Shown: piece after piece, positions 51,293-60,189 of the stretch
How the letters are laid out: each line of letters begins with the position of its first letter
How positions within the stretch are numbered: position 1 is the first letter of the stretch
NCBI RefSeq assembly: GCF_014640115.1
Contig: NZ_BMGI01000001.1
Coordinates: forward strand, 270,501-334,500
DNA: 64,000 nt
From: Sinisalibacter lacisalsi
GTDB taxonomy: Bacteria; Pseudomonadota; Alphaproteobacteria; Rhodobacterales; Rhodobacteraceae
Direction of reading: 5' to 3'
Position numbers and translations under genes: made by a program
Notes under the pieces: generated by a model
What the model saw: only the letters and a program-made list of their open reading frames with translations
What the model was told of the DNA's origin: nothing
Databases searched by the model: none

Positions 51293-51485
51293 TATACTAT
51301 AGTGTTCCGAGGCAAGGCGACGATCCCCGGCAAATTGTCGCACAGCGATCGTACCCTGCCGGGCGAGAAAGCATGCCAATGTCCGAGATCCTTCCCGCCC
51401 GCGATCAATTGCGGAGCCTTGTCTTTCGCTGTAGGTGGACACGACAGCACGAAAGGCCAGCCACTTGACCAAGCGCGAGACGAAC

Positions 51486-51815
51486 GTGAGCCGCCAACAG
51501 GTCTATACCCTGCTCGTCGAGGTGGGGCGCAAGACTGGGGATGGCCTTCCAGAAGGGGCAACCGGCGCCGCGCTGATGTGCTACGCCAGTGGCGTGGACG
51601 AGGCGGAAGCGGTGCGCGAGACGGTTGCGATCCTGAAGCAGGCCGATCTCGCGCCGCTCGATGTTTCCGGCTACGGCACTCTCGATGAGCGCCTCGCAGA
51701 CGGGCATGACATCTCGGACGAGGAGCGCGAACTGATGGCTCGCGCGCTCGCCGAAAATGCCGTGATCGTGGCGCAGATGACGCCCTTCTTCAACGAAACC
51801 AAGACCACCTCGTAG
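51486..51815 (+). CDS. Small conserved-looking protein of unknown function
   Basis: 109 residues from a GTG giving MSRQQVYTLLVEVGRK; another GTG at 51435 would add 17 residues. It is acidic and mostly helical, with the notable block EGATGAALMCYASGVDEAEAVRETVAILKQADLAPLDVSGYGT, which looks like a folded domain. I do not recognise the family. It is divergent from the SQR-like gene across the operator region but shares no evident promoter on that side. Confidence 0.6.
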   Translation: MSRQQVYTLLVEVGRKTGDGLPEGATGAALMCYASGVDEAEAVRETVAILKQADLAPLDVSGYGTLDERLADGHDISDEERELMARALAENAVIVAQMTPFFNETKTTS

Positions 51816-51848
51816 CCGGCCTTCACCGGCGGGTGGACAAGGCTGCGT

Positions 51849-52424
51849 TTACCGGCCGGGGTTCAACAAGACATTGAACGTCTCGGGCAGGCTTGCCCCG
51901 CCGTCGAGCGCGAGCGAGAGGGGAATCTCGTAAACCGCGGTGGTGCCGTCTTCGGAGATCGTTCCGTTGGTTTCGACGATCTCGTCGCCGGAGACCCTGA
52001 GAGTGATCGCATGTCCCTCGAATGCCTCGCGCATCATCGCGATCATCTCGTCGCCCCCTTCTTCCTCGGGCGGCGCGATGTCGTCGGAAATGTCGCCAAG
52101 ATCGAAGGCGACGTAGATCAGCCCGCCATCGCGGCGTTCGATGATCATGCCATCGCCGAAGTCCGGGTCGCTCATGATCTCGTCGACCGTTCCCGACTTG
52201 GTTTCGGTGCAGACGTGATCGCCGTTTTCGCGCATCGATTCCTCGCCTTCGCAGAAGTCTTCGCCGGTCGAGGTGGTCATGGCGTAGAAGTCGGGGGTGG
52301 CAACCATGATCATCGTCGCCTCGGCCCGGTCTTCACCCGGAAAGTCGAGCGAGAGTTCCACGTCGAAACAGGCCGCAAGCGGCAGGGCAAGGATCAGCGG
52401 AAAAAACGAAAAGGGCTTGCGCAT
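51849..52424 (-). CDS. Predicted lipoprotein with LppM-like domain
   Basis: 191 residues. The signal peptide ends in lipobox LAAC (Cys at about residue 19). The mature part begins FDVELSLDFPGEDRAEATMIMVATPDF, a strand-rich acidic pattern resembling LppM-type (DUF3153) domains by eye, and has two further cysteines (EDFCEGE, DHVCTETK) that may pair. The function is unknown; it lies 86 bp downstream of the Hint gene pair on the same strand. Confidence 0.75.
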   Translation of the reverse strand: MRKPFSFFPLILALPLAACFDVELSLDFPGEDRAEATMIMVATPDFYAMTTSTGEDFCEGEESMRENGDHVCTETKSGTVDEIMSDPDFGDGMIIERRDGGLIYVAFDLGDISDDIAPPEEEGGDEMIAMMREAFEGHAITLRVSGDEIVETNGTISEDGTTAVYEIPLSLALDGGASLPETFNVLLNPGR

Positions 52425-52510
52425 GTCGGTCTCCCGTCGGCTGAGTTCAGTGTGAGCCTCGCACCGGGACACTCGCTTGTCCAGCGGCGAAACCGGGCGG
52501 GAAAACCTCG

Positions 52511-53614
52511 TCAGGCTTCAAGCAGGGAAGCGGCGATCGTGCGTATGCCCAACGCCGAAAGCGCTGGGCGCCTCTGGGCGCGATGCAGGGGGAGCGCCGT
52601 TGCGGGCACCTCGCCGAGCGATGTGCTGGAGATGATCTCCGGGCGTCGCGCCATCGTTCCAACGAACAGGCTTTCCGCCCAAAGCCCGTCGTGAAGAAGG
52701 CAATCGTGCACGTCGAGCAGGATCTGGTAATAGGTGACCAGCCTGTGCCGGGTTTCGGGGCGCGCGTGCTTGCCGTTCGCAAGCGTTGCCGCGGGAACCA
52801 GAACCTCGTTTTCCCCGAAGGTATATTCGTTTTCCCCGAGATCCAGCCGCACGCGATGCGCCGGGGCCATGATCATGTCGCGCCCAAGGCCAAGGAACGG
52901 GGCGCGGAGCCGGATCGGGCGGAAATCGCCGAGCGCGGGCACGGTTCGCTTCACGATCCACCGGACCGGTTGGCTTCCCGACTCCGCCGTCACCACCATG
53001 TCGCCAAGCCGAAGCCGATGCGCCGGAACCGGGCCCTCGACAGTTTCGATCGGCGTATCCGCCACGATGCCCGAGCCGAAACCGACGGGCTCGACCGTGT
53101 CCGACACCGCGATATAGGAAATTGCCGGGTCGGCCCGTGTCGCGCGCCCGTTGCGCATCAACGCCTTCACGTCGCCCACGGGAAGCGGCACCGGATTGGC
53201 TGCCTGTGCCTGGAAGATCCTCCCGTCTTCGACAAACTCGACCGTCAGCCGCGCCGTTCGCCGGGGCGAGTCCCATGAGTAGCTGACACGCAAAAGCCCG
53301 TCGCGCGGGATCGGCGGCAGGCCGATCTCGGCGCGCGACCGGGCCACGCCTTGGCGAAAGGCCATCGAAAGCCGCCCATCCGCCGTGATTTCGACGAGGA
53401 TTTCCCTTCGCCAATCGCGGTTTCGCTCAAAGCTCAGGATTCGTCGCCGCTCACCGCCCGTGTCTTCGAGGCGAAGCTCGAACATCATCGTGCCGGTCGG
53501 CATGATCTCGTGCGCGCTGGGCGGTGGCCGGGCACCCGGCGCATCCGACGGAACGCCGATGCCGCGGATGTTGAACATCGGCCGGGACATATCGGTGAGT
53601 GCAATCCAGCTCAC
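52511..53614 (-). CDS. Hint-domain protein lacking the Hint nucleophile, jelly-roll N-terminus
   Basis: 367 residues. Residues 38-170 look like a concanavalin/LamG-type beta sandwich (GTMMFELRLEDTGGERRRILSF, RVSYSWDS, LTVEFVEDGRIF). Residues 176-330 are a Hint domain aligned with that of the adjacent protein: RLRLGDMVVTAESGSQPVRWI, APAHRVRL, ENEVLVPAATLANG, YQILLDVHDCLLHDGLWAESLF. The catalytic cysteine at the domain start is replaced by glycine (VGFGSG, Gly178, versus PCFVAG). There is no signal peptide. Its start overlaps the stop of the upstream Hint gene by ATGA, so the two are co-translated. Function unknown; type I secretion is possible. Confidence 0.82.
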   Translation of the reverse strand: MSWIALTDMSRPMFNIRGIGVPSDAPGARPPPSAHEIMPTGTMMFELRLEDTGGERRRILSFERNRDWRREILVEITADGRLSMAFRQGVARSRAEIGLPPIPRDGLLRVSYSWDSPRRTARLTVEFVEDGRIFQAQAANPVPLPVGDVKALMRNGRATRADPAISYIAVSDTVEPVGFGSGIVADTPIETVEGPVPAHRLRLGDMVVTAESGSQPVRWIVKRTVPALGDFRPIRLRAPFLGLGRDMIMAPAHRVRLDLGENEYTFGENEVLVPAATLANGKHARPETRHRLVTYYQILLDVHDCLLHDGLWAESLFVGTMARRPEIISSTSLGEVPATALPLHRAQRRPALSALGIRTIAASLLEA

Positions 53615-55203
53615 GCGGCAACCTCCCCGGCGCGGCCAAACAGCAGCCGCGCCTCGTAGGCGCGCAGGGTTCTGCGGGCGGCGGACGAGTAACCTACTCC
53701 GGTATCGGGGTCCAACTCGGGAAAGATCGAGATGATCTCCTCCACGATCTCGCGCTTGAACGATCGCGAGGTTTGCGGCCCGGGCAGAAAGCTCTCGGTG
53801 GCCAGCCCCTCGGAAATCACCACCTCGTGGGCATCGAACAGGATATGGACGTATTCCACCTCCCCGCCTTCGACGCGACGCACCGAGTGGTCGTTCACAA
53901 GGTCTTTCGCCGCGACAAGCACCTCGCCCTCGCCGAACAGAAGCTCGGCCAGCGCATCGCGGATCAGCACGCGGTGAAGCGGCGAGACGAGCAACTCGCG
54001 GTGCGCGCCGAAAGTATCGGGCGCAATTCGGATCGGCGCATGGCTGCCCGACGCTTGCACCCGTCGCCGTCCGATCCAGCGCAGAGGCTGCGGCCCGTGG
54101 TCGTGGGTCATCACCAGGTCGCCCGGCCGCAGGTTTTCGACCGAAACCTCGCCATGCGGTGTCGCGATCAGCGTGCCGGCCACAAAACAGGGCACCGAGT
54201 TGATCGTGACGAAGGCACTGTCCGATAAGCCGCCGCCATTCCCGGCCGCGACGGTATATGAGAAATTGACGCTTTCCTCGTCACCATCCGCATTGATCGT
54301 GAAGGTGCCGTCGGTATTCAGCGTCACCACCTGCCCGGTGGTCAGCGTGACGCTGTCACCGGCATTCACGGCGATCCCGTTGATATGCGTTATCGTCAGC
54401 GTCGCATTGCCCGGCCCCTGATCGTTTGCGAGAACGTCGAGCGTTGTGGTGCCGCCCAACCCCACGGTCGTTGCGTCGTCGTTGGCGATCAGCGCCGTTT
54501 GCGCCGAACCGCCGGCGATCAGCAGCGTCGAGTCATACTGGGTGTCCGTCGCGTCGGCGATCCCGATCCGGATCGAGTTCACCTCCCCCTCGATCACCGG
54601 CATCTTGAGCGTCATGGTGACGGTGAAGCCATCCATCTCGGTGTTGAACTGCGAGCTGGTGTTGGAGACATAGAGGTTTTCGTTGGAGGTCTGGTTGACG
54701 TTGCCAACAGCGGTCTGGCCATTGCCCACGGCCAGCTCCACCACTTCGCCGTTCACCCAGACGCCAACGATGTCGTTGTAGATCGATCCGGCGTATTCCG
54801 GATATTCCTCGGAGGCGAAGACGAACTGCAGCGTCATCTCGTCGCCTGTCGGGATGAAATCCACGTCGAGGAAGGAGGCGTCGTAGGTCCGGGTGCCTGC
54901 AAGTTCGTTGAAATCGGCGTTATTGTCGATCCCGTTGCGCATGTCGGACGAGGTGCTGCCGCTCTGGTTGGCCTCACCCCTGTTGTTGGTGAAATCGCGA
55001 AGGTTGCCGGTCGAGAGCATTACCCCGGTGTCGCCTGGCGTCACGCCTGGCGAAACCGCATCGCCGTTGCTGTAAATCCCCGATGACCGATTGTCGCCCG
55101 AATAGGAGGCGGACACGACGGTCACTCCTTCGCCAAAAATCGTTTGCGCCATGTCCAGCGCACTCGCATTGGTTGAAATTGGCAATTCCGATGCCGCAAC
55201 CAT
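53611..55203 (-). CDS. Choice-of-anchor L and Hint domain protein
   Basis: 530 residues from MVAASELPIS, after AGGAGG 8 nt upstream. Residues 1-235 match the choice-of-anchor L domain (LTNNRGEANQSGS-type loop, FVFASEEYPEYAGSIYNDIVGVWVNG). Residues 240-335 are a cadherin-like repeat (NDDATTVGLGGTTTLDVLANDQ). Residues 338-500 are a Hint domain starting at PCFVAGTLIATPHGEV with its nucleophile Cys339, GDLVMTHDHGPQPLRWIG, SPLHRVLI and DAHEVVISEG. No Sec signal is seen, which fits type I secretion in Rhodobacterales. The Hint domain should cleave at Cys339 and may release or attach the N-terminal part. Gene order and coupling tie it to the Cys-less Hint gene. Confidence 0.85.
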   Translation of the reverse strand: MVAASELPISTNASALDMAQTIFGEGVTVVSASYSGDNRSSGIYSNGDAVSPGVTPGDTGVMLSTGNLRDFTNNRGEANQSGSTSSDMRNGIDNNADFNELAGTRTYDASFLDVDFIPTGDEMTLQFVFASEEYPEYAGSIYNDIVGVWVNGEVVELAVGNGQTAVGNVNQTSNENLYVSNTSSQFNTEMDGFTVTMTLKMPVIEGEVNSIRIGIADATDTQYDSTLLIAGGSAQTALIANDDATTVGLGGTTTLDVLANDQGPGNATLTITHINGIAVNAGDSVTLTTGQVVTLNTDGTFTINADGDEESVNFSYTVAAGNGGGLSDSAFVTINSVPCFVAGTLIATPHGEVSVENLRPGDLVMTHDHGPQPLRWIGRRRVQASGSHAPIRIAPDTFGAHRELLVSPLHRVLIRDALAELLFGEGEVLVAAKDLVNDHSVRRVEGGEVEYVHILFDAHEVVISEGLATESFLPGPQTSRSFKREIVEEIISIFPELDPDTGVGYSSAARRTLRAYEARLLFGRAGEVAA

Positions 55204-55432
55204 AACGCCTGCCTCCTGTCCCATTCGCGCAGGAGTCATGGCGCACGCGGATTAATGACCGCGAGATATAGCCAGTCTGCTCACCGAACCGCGCACATTT
55301 TGTGCTTGTCTGGTTCGAACCCCTGCCTCGGGTTATTCTTTGAGATCAAGTATGCCGAACCCGCAAGCCTTTGTTAAGAGATTGTTTTTCATCCGCAAAA
55401 CCAGCTCGAGCCCTGTCGCCCATTCGACACGT

Positions 55433-55461
55433 TTGCCACGCCTCGCGCCGCGATATATCAC
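55433..55461 (+). promoter_or_regulatory. Possible dapE promoter
   Basis: TTGCCA (55433-55438) and TATCAC (55456-55461) have a 17-bp spacer, within a GATATATCAC context, about 28 bp before the dapE start. The remaining gap to the divergent Hint genes (55204-55432) is AT-rich near 55330-55400 with no further site I can name. Confidence 0.4.
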
Positions 55462-55488
55462 GGGCGAAACCCCAGCGAGGAGCGCCAC

Positions 55489-56634
55489 ATGCCCCAGACC
55501 GACCCCGTTGATCTGACCAGACGCCTTATCCAGTGCCCCTCGGTGACCCCCGAAGAGGGCGGTGCGCTGGTGCTGCTGGAGGGCCTGCTCACCGAGGCCG
55601 GATTTGCCTGCACGCGGGTGGACCGGGGCGGCGTTGCCAACCTCTTCGCCCGCCTTGGCCATGCCGGCGCGCCCCGCACGCTGGGTTTCAACGGCCATAC
55701 CGATGTGGTTCCGGTCGGAAACACCGGCGACTGGACGGTGCAGCCCTTCGGCGCCGAGGCGCGCGATGGTTATCTCTGGGGCCGCGGCGCCACCGACATG
55801 AAATCGGGTGTGGCGGCCTGGGTCGCGGCCGCGATCGACCTTGCGGCTGAAATCCCCGAGGACGGCGCGCTCATCATTGCGATTACCGGCGATGAGGAGG
55901 GCGACGCCACCGATGGCACCAAAGCCTTGCTGGACTGGATGACCGAGCACCAGGAACGGATGACGGCCTGCATCGTCGGCGAACCCACCTGCCCGAACCA
56001 CATGGGCGAGATGATGAAGATCGGCCGGCGCGGCTCGATGACCGCCAATTTCACCGCGCGCGGCATCCAGGGCCATTCCGCCTATCCGCATCGCGCCAGG
56101 AACCCGGTGCCCGCCCTCGCGCGCCTGATGGCCCGGCTTGATACCCACGTGCTCGACGAGGGCACGGAGCATTTCGATGCCTCGACGCTGGCGGTCACGA
56201 CGATCGACACCGGCAATCCCGCCAACAACGTGATCCCGGCGACAAGCCGCGCCACGGTGAACATCCGGTTCAACGATGCCCACAGCAGCGAGGGGCTGAC
56301 CGCATGGCTGCGCGAAGAGATGGAACGCATCGCGGGCGAGACCGGCATCGAGATGTCGATGGAGGTGAAGGTTTCCGGCGAAAGTTTCATCACCCCGCCC
56401 GGCGAACTTTCCGCGCTGGTCGCGGCGGCGGTGAAGGCGGAAACCGGAGTCACCCCGGAAATGTCCACCTCCGGGGGCACCTCGGACGCGCGCTTTGTGA
56501 AGGATCATTGCCCAGTGGTCGAGTTCGGCCTCGTTGGCAAGACGATGCACCAGGTCGACGAGCGCGTGGAGATCGCGCAGATCCAACAGCTCAAGCGGGT
56601 CTACACCCGCGTGATTCGAGATTACTTCGCCTGA
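55489..56634 (+). CDS. dapE: Succinyl-diaminopimelate desuccinylase
   Basis: 381 residues. It hydrolyses N-succinyl-LL-diaminopimelate in lysine/DAP synthesis. The M20 dizinc peptidase marks are GHTDVVPVG (first metal ligand and Asp), [17 protein letters not shown], and [13 protein letters not shown] with the catalytic Glu. [32 protein letters not shown] is the dimerisation domain, and [24 protein letters not shown] the C-terminal metal site. The start follows AGCGAGGAGCGCC. Confidence 0.97.
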   Translation: MPQTDPVDLTRRLIQCPSVTPEEGGALVLLEGLLTEAGFACTRVDRGGVANLFARLGHAGAPRTLGFNGHTDVVPVGNTGDWTVQPFGAEARDGYLWGRGATDMKSGVAAWVAAAIDLAAEIPEDGALIIAITGDEEGDATDGTKALLDWMTEHQERMTACIVGEPTCPNHMGEMMKIGRRGSMTANFTARGIQGHSAYPHRARNPVPALARLMARLDTHVLDEGTEHFDASTLAVTTIDTGNPANNVIPATSRATVNIRFNDAHSSEGLTAWLREEMERIAGETGIEMSMEVKVSGESFITPPGELSALVAAAVKAETGVTPEMSTSGGTSDARFVKDHCPVVEFGLVGKTMHQVDERVEIAQIQQLKRVYTRVIRDYFA

Positions 56635-56716
56635 CCGGGGGCCAGGCCTGTCTGCAGGACGCCGCCGGCCCGCGATTTCCGCTGGCCTTTCCGGTGTAGC
56701 GTGCTACGCCGAAACC

Positions 56717-58975
56717 ATGACACGTATACCTTCGAAAGATGAAATCCTCGCCTGGATTTCCGACAACCCCACCCAGACCTCGAAACGCGAAATCTCCAGA
56801 GCGTTCGGGATCAAGGGGTCTGACCGGATTGAGTTGAAGCGCGTTCTGCGCGAACTCGAGGACGAGGGCCAGCTCACCAAGCGCAAGAAAACCTACCGTG
56901 ATCCCGAGAAGCTTCCACCCGTCGCGGTGCTCGAGGTTTCCGAGGTTTCACCCGACGGCGATCTCTACGCGCGCCCGCTCGAATGGCAGGGCGAGGGCGA
57001 TGCGCCACGGGTATTGCTGGTGACCAAGAGTTCCGATCCGGCCCTGAAGCCGGGCGACCGTATCCTGTGCCGGATGACCGAGGTGAAGGACGAAGATCAC
57101 GCCTACGAGGGCCGCCTTATCCGCCGCATCGGGCAGGCGGTGCACCGCATCCTCGGCGTTTACCGCAAGGGTGCCGAGGGCGGCCGCGTCGTGCCGATCG
57201 ACAAGGGGGCCGACAAGGAATGGATGGTGCCCGCCGGGGCGGATGAAGGCGCGAAGGACGGCGAGCTTGTCGAGGCGCAGCAGACCGGGCCGAAGGCGCG
57301 CATGGGTTTGCCGAAAGCAAAGATCGTGGCGCGGCTGGGCGACCCGAGCGCGCCCAGGGCCGTCAGCCTCATTGCCATCCATCAGCACGGCATTCCCGAC
57401 GATTTCCCCGACGAGGTGATCGCCGAAGCCGACCGGCAGAAGCCCGCGGGCCTGAAGGGGCGGGAAGACCTCCGCCACCTGCCGCTCGTCACGATCGACC
57501 CGGCCGATGCCCGCGACCATGACGACGCAATATGGGCCCATGCCGACGACAATGCGAAAAACCCCGGCGGGCATGTGATCTGGGTCGCCATCGCCGATGT
57601 CGCGCACCACGTCCGCCCCGGGACCGCGCTGGACCGCGAAGCGCGCAAGCGGGGCAATTCCACCTACTTCCCCGACCGGGTCGTGCCGATGCTGCCCGAC
57701 CGGCTCTCGGGCGATCTTTGTTCGTTGCATGAGGGCGTGCCGCGCGCGGTGATCGCGGTTCGCATCGTTGTCGATGCCCATGGCGAAAAACGCTCGCACA
57801 GCTTCATTCGCGGCCTGATGAAATCGCGCGCCTCGCTGAACTACCGCGAGGTGCAGGCGGCGCGTGATGGCGCTCCGAACGAAAAATGCGCGCCGCTGCT
57901 CGACGAGGTGATCACCCCGCTGTTCGAAGCTTACGCGGCGCTGAAACAGGCCCGTCAGAAACGCCAGCCGCTCGATCTCGACTTGCCCGAGCGCAAGATC
58001 GTGCTGTCGGACGAGGGCAAGGTAGAAAGCGTGCGCTTCGCCGAAAGGTTCGACGCCCACCGGCTGATCGAGGAGTTCATGGTGCTGGCCAACGTGGCGG
58101 CGGCGGAAGAGCTTGGCCGCCTTGGCCGGCCGCTGCTTTACCGGGTGCACGAGGAGCCGAGTCCCGAAAAACTGGAGGCGCTGCGCGAGGTGGCGCAGGC
58201 TTCGGGATTCACGCTGGCCAAGGGGCAGGTGCTCCAGACCCGCCACCTCAACCAGTTGCTCTCGCAGGCCGAGGGCAGCGAGTTTGACGAGCTGATCAAC
58301 ATCAGCACGCTGCGCTCGATGACGCAGGCCTATTACAGCCCGCAGAACTTCGCCCATTTCGGCCTCGCGCTGAAACACTACGCGCACTTCACCTCGCCGA
58401 TCCGCCGCTACTCCGACCTGATCGTGCACCGCGCCCTGATCACCGGCCACGGCTGGGGCGACGACGGGCTCAGCCGCGAGGATATCGACCAGCTCGAGGC
58501 AACCGCCGAGCACATTTCGGAGACGGAGCGTCGCTCGATGACCGCCGAGCGCGATACCAACGATCGCTATCTCGCCGCGTACCTCTCCGAGCGGGTGGGG
58601 AACGAGTTCACCGGCCGGATCTCGGGCATCCAGAGGTTCGGCGCCTTCGTGAAGCTGGATGAAACCGGCGCCGACGGGCTGGTGCCGGTTTCGACCATTG
58701 GCAACGAGTATTACCACTATGACGGGCAGGCTCAGACACTGAAGGGCGAGCGCAGCGGGCTTGAGCTTTCAGTGGGCCAGCCGGTGCTGGTGCGGTTGGC
58801 GGAGGCGGTGCCCGTGACAGGCGGATTGATGCTTGAATTGATCGAGATCGACGGTGCGCCCGTAACAACCACAACGCGAAGTCGTGGTGGCAAGAAGCCG
58901 GTTTCTCGCAAGGGCGCCAAGGCGCGCTACAAGGCCGAGAAGACTCAAAAGAAAGTGCGACGCCGCCGCAAGTGA
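56717..58975 (+). CDS. rnr: Ribonuclease R
   Basis: 752 residues. A 3'-5' hydrolytic exoribonuclease that degrades structured RNA. N-terminal winged helix (residues 1-65), cold-shock domains, RNB catalytic domain with LVTIDPADARDHDDAIWA (the metal-binding aspartates) near residue 260, and SPIRRYSDLIVHRAL. A C-terminal S1 domain (about 640-715, FTGRISGIQRFGAFVKLDETGADGLVPVS) is followed by a basic tail. Complete. It overlaps the next gene by ATGA. Confidence 0.96.
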   Translation: MTRIPSKDEILAWISDNPTQTSKREISRAFGIKGSDRIELKRVLRELEDEGQLTKRKKTYRDPEKLPPVAVLEVSEVSPDGDLYARPLEWQGEGDAPRVLLVTKSSDPALKPGDRILCRMTEVKDEDHAYEGRLIRRIGQAVHRILGVYRKGAEGGRVVPIDKGADKEWMVPAGADEGAKDGELVEAQQTGPKARMGLPKAKIVARLGDPSAPRAVSLIAIHQHGIPDDFPDEVIAEADRQKPAGLKGREDLRHLPLVTIDPADARDHDDAIWAHADDNAKNPGGHVIWVAIADVAHHVRPGTALDREARKRGNSTYFPDRVVPMLPDRLSGDLCSLHEGVPRAVIAVRIVVDAHGEKRSHSFIRGLMKSRASLNYREVQAARDGAPNEKCAPLLDEVITPLFEAYAALKQARQKRQPLDLDLPERKIVLSDEGKVESVRFAERFDAHRLIEEFMVLANVAAAEELGRLGRPLLYRVHEEPSPEKLEALREVAQASGFTLAKGQVLQTRHLNQLLSQAEGSEFDELINISTLRSMTQAYYSPQNFAHFGLALKHYAHFTSPIRRYSDLIVHRALITGHGWGDDGLSREDIDQLEATAEHISETERRSMTAERDTNDRYLAAYLSERVGNEFTGRISGIQRFGAFVKLDETGADGLVPVSTIGNEYYHYDGQAQTLKGERSGLELSVGQPVLVRLAEAVPVTGGLMLELIEIDGAPVTTTTRSRGGKKPVSRKGAKARYKAEKTQKKVRRRRK

Positions 58976-60189
58976 TGTTGAGTGTGCTCCGGCTCCGGGG
59001 CATCGTTGGAAACGAGGGGCTGGGGATGATCCCTTTACCGGAAGTGCTGGATCAGGATGCGTTCCTTGTCTGGGTCAGGCAGGTTTTGCGCCCGCGCATT
59101 CTGGAGCGGAACATACACCCGCACGTGTTCGACGCGGCGATGTCGGAGGTATCATTCCGGCCCGATATCATCGAGCGACAAAACAACCAGAAGGAATTCT
59201 CGCTCCCGGTCTGGGAATACCTCGACATTGTCACGACCGAGGATCGCGTGCGCAAGGGCCGGCAGGAAATGCGCCGGCATCGCGCCTTGCTCAACCGGAT
59301 CGAACAGGATTTTGGGGTGGAGCCGGCGATCATTGCCGCGATCTGGGGGCTGGAAACCGGCTACGGCGTGAACCGGGGCAACATACCGATCGTTTCGGCG
59401 CTCGCCACGTTGGCTTGGCGCGGGCGGCGCGCGGCCTATTTCGAGTATGAGCTGGTTGCCGTGTTCCGGCTGGTGCAAAGCCGGGGTTGCGCGCCCTCGT
59501 CGATGATCGGGTCATGGGCAGGCGCCGTGGGCCATGGCCAGTTCATGCCTTCCTCGGTGCTGAATTTCGCGGTCGATTTCGACCGCGACGGCGTGCACAA
59601 CATCTGCGGCGACGACCCGACCGACGCGCTCGCCTCGGTCGCCAATTACCTGCGCAAGCACGATTGGAAAACAGGCCAACCCTGGGGCTTCCAGGTGCGC
59701 CTGCCGGATGGGTTCAACTATGCTCTCAGCGGCACGGATCAAACCCGCAGTTCCGCCGATTGGGCGGCGATGGGGGTGGTCAGCGCCGACGGCGGGCCGG
59801 TGCCCGATTACGGCGCGGGTTCGATCTTCCTTCCGGTCGGCGCGCGTGGTCTCGCCTTCCTCGTCCTGCGGAATTTCCACGTGATCACGCGCTACAACAA
59901 ATCCGAAGCCTACGCGCTCGGGATCGGGTTGTTGAGCGACCGGATCCTGGGAGACCGGCCTTTGCGCGGGGAATGGCCGACGAACGAATGCGCGATCACG
60001 CGAGGTGACGTGATCGAAATCCAGTTCCTTCTCAGCCAGGCCGGTTTTGACACGCTTGGTGTTGACGGGTTGCCGGGCCCCAACACCGTGCGCGCCGTGC
60101 GTGACTTTCAGAAAGCCCAAGGGCTGGTGCCGGATGGCCACCTGGACCGCGAAATCCTCGCGGCGCTACGCGCGCTCGCTCGCGGATAG
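58972..60189 (+). CDS. Lytic murein transglycosylase (MltB family) with peptidoglycan-binding domain
   Basis: 405 residues from the first GTG; an ATG at 58975 or, with a better ribosome-binding site (GAGGGGCTGGGG), an ATG at 59026 giving MIPLPEVLDQD are alternatives. The SLT-type catalytic core has IIAAIWGLETGYGVNRGNIP (catalytic Glu) and GHGQFMPSSVLNFAVDFDRDGVHNIC, with a C-terminal PG_binding_1 domain (IEIQFLLSQAGFDTLGVDGLPGPNTVRAVRDFQ). None of the possible starts gives a signal peptide, which is odd for a periplasmic enzyme. Its 3' end overlaps the convergent HAD gene by 24 bp. Confidence 0.88.
   Translation: MMLSVLRLRGIVGNEGLGMIPLPEVLDQDAFLVWVRQVLRPRILERNIHPHVFDAAMSEVSFRPDIIERQNNQKEFSLPVWEYLDIVTTEDRVRKGRQEMRRHRALLNRIEQDFGVEPAIIAAIWGLETGYGVNRGNIPIVSALATLAWRGRRAAYFEYELVAVFRLVQSRGCAPSSMIGSWAGAVGHGQFMPSSVLNFAVDFDRDGVHNICGDDPTDALASVANYLRKHDWKTGQPWGFQVRLPDGFNYALSGTDQTRSSADWAAMGVVSADGGPVPDYGAGSIFLPVGARGLAFLVLRNFHVITRYNKSEAYALGIGLLSDRILGDRPLRGEWPTNECAITRGDVIEIQFLLSQAGFDTLGVDGLPGPNTVRAVRDFQKAQGLVPDGHLDREILAALRALARG

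Noticed and set aside
56698-56712. GTAGCGTGCTAC palindrome before rnr as an operator
   Set aside because: A short GC-rich palindrome near a start codon occurs by chance in this sequence and no matching second copy was seen.
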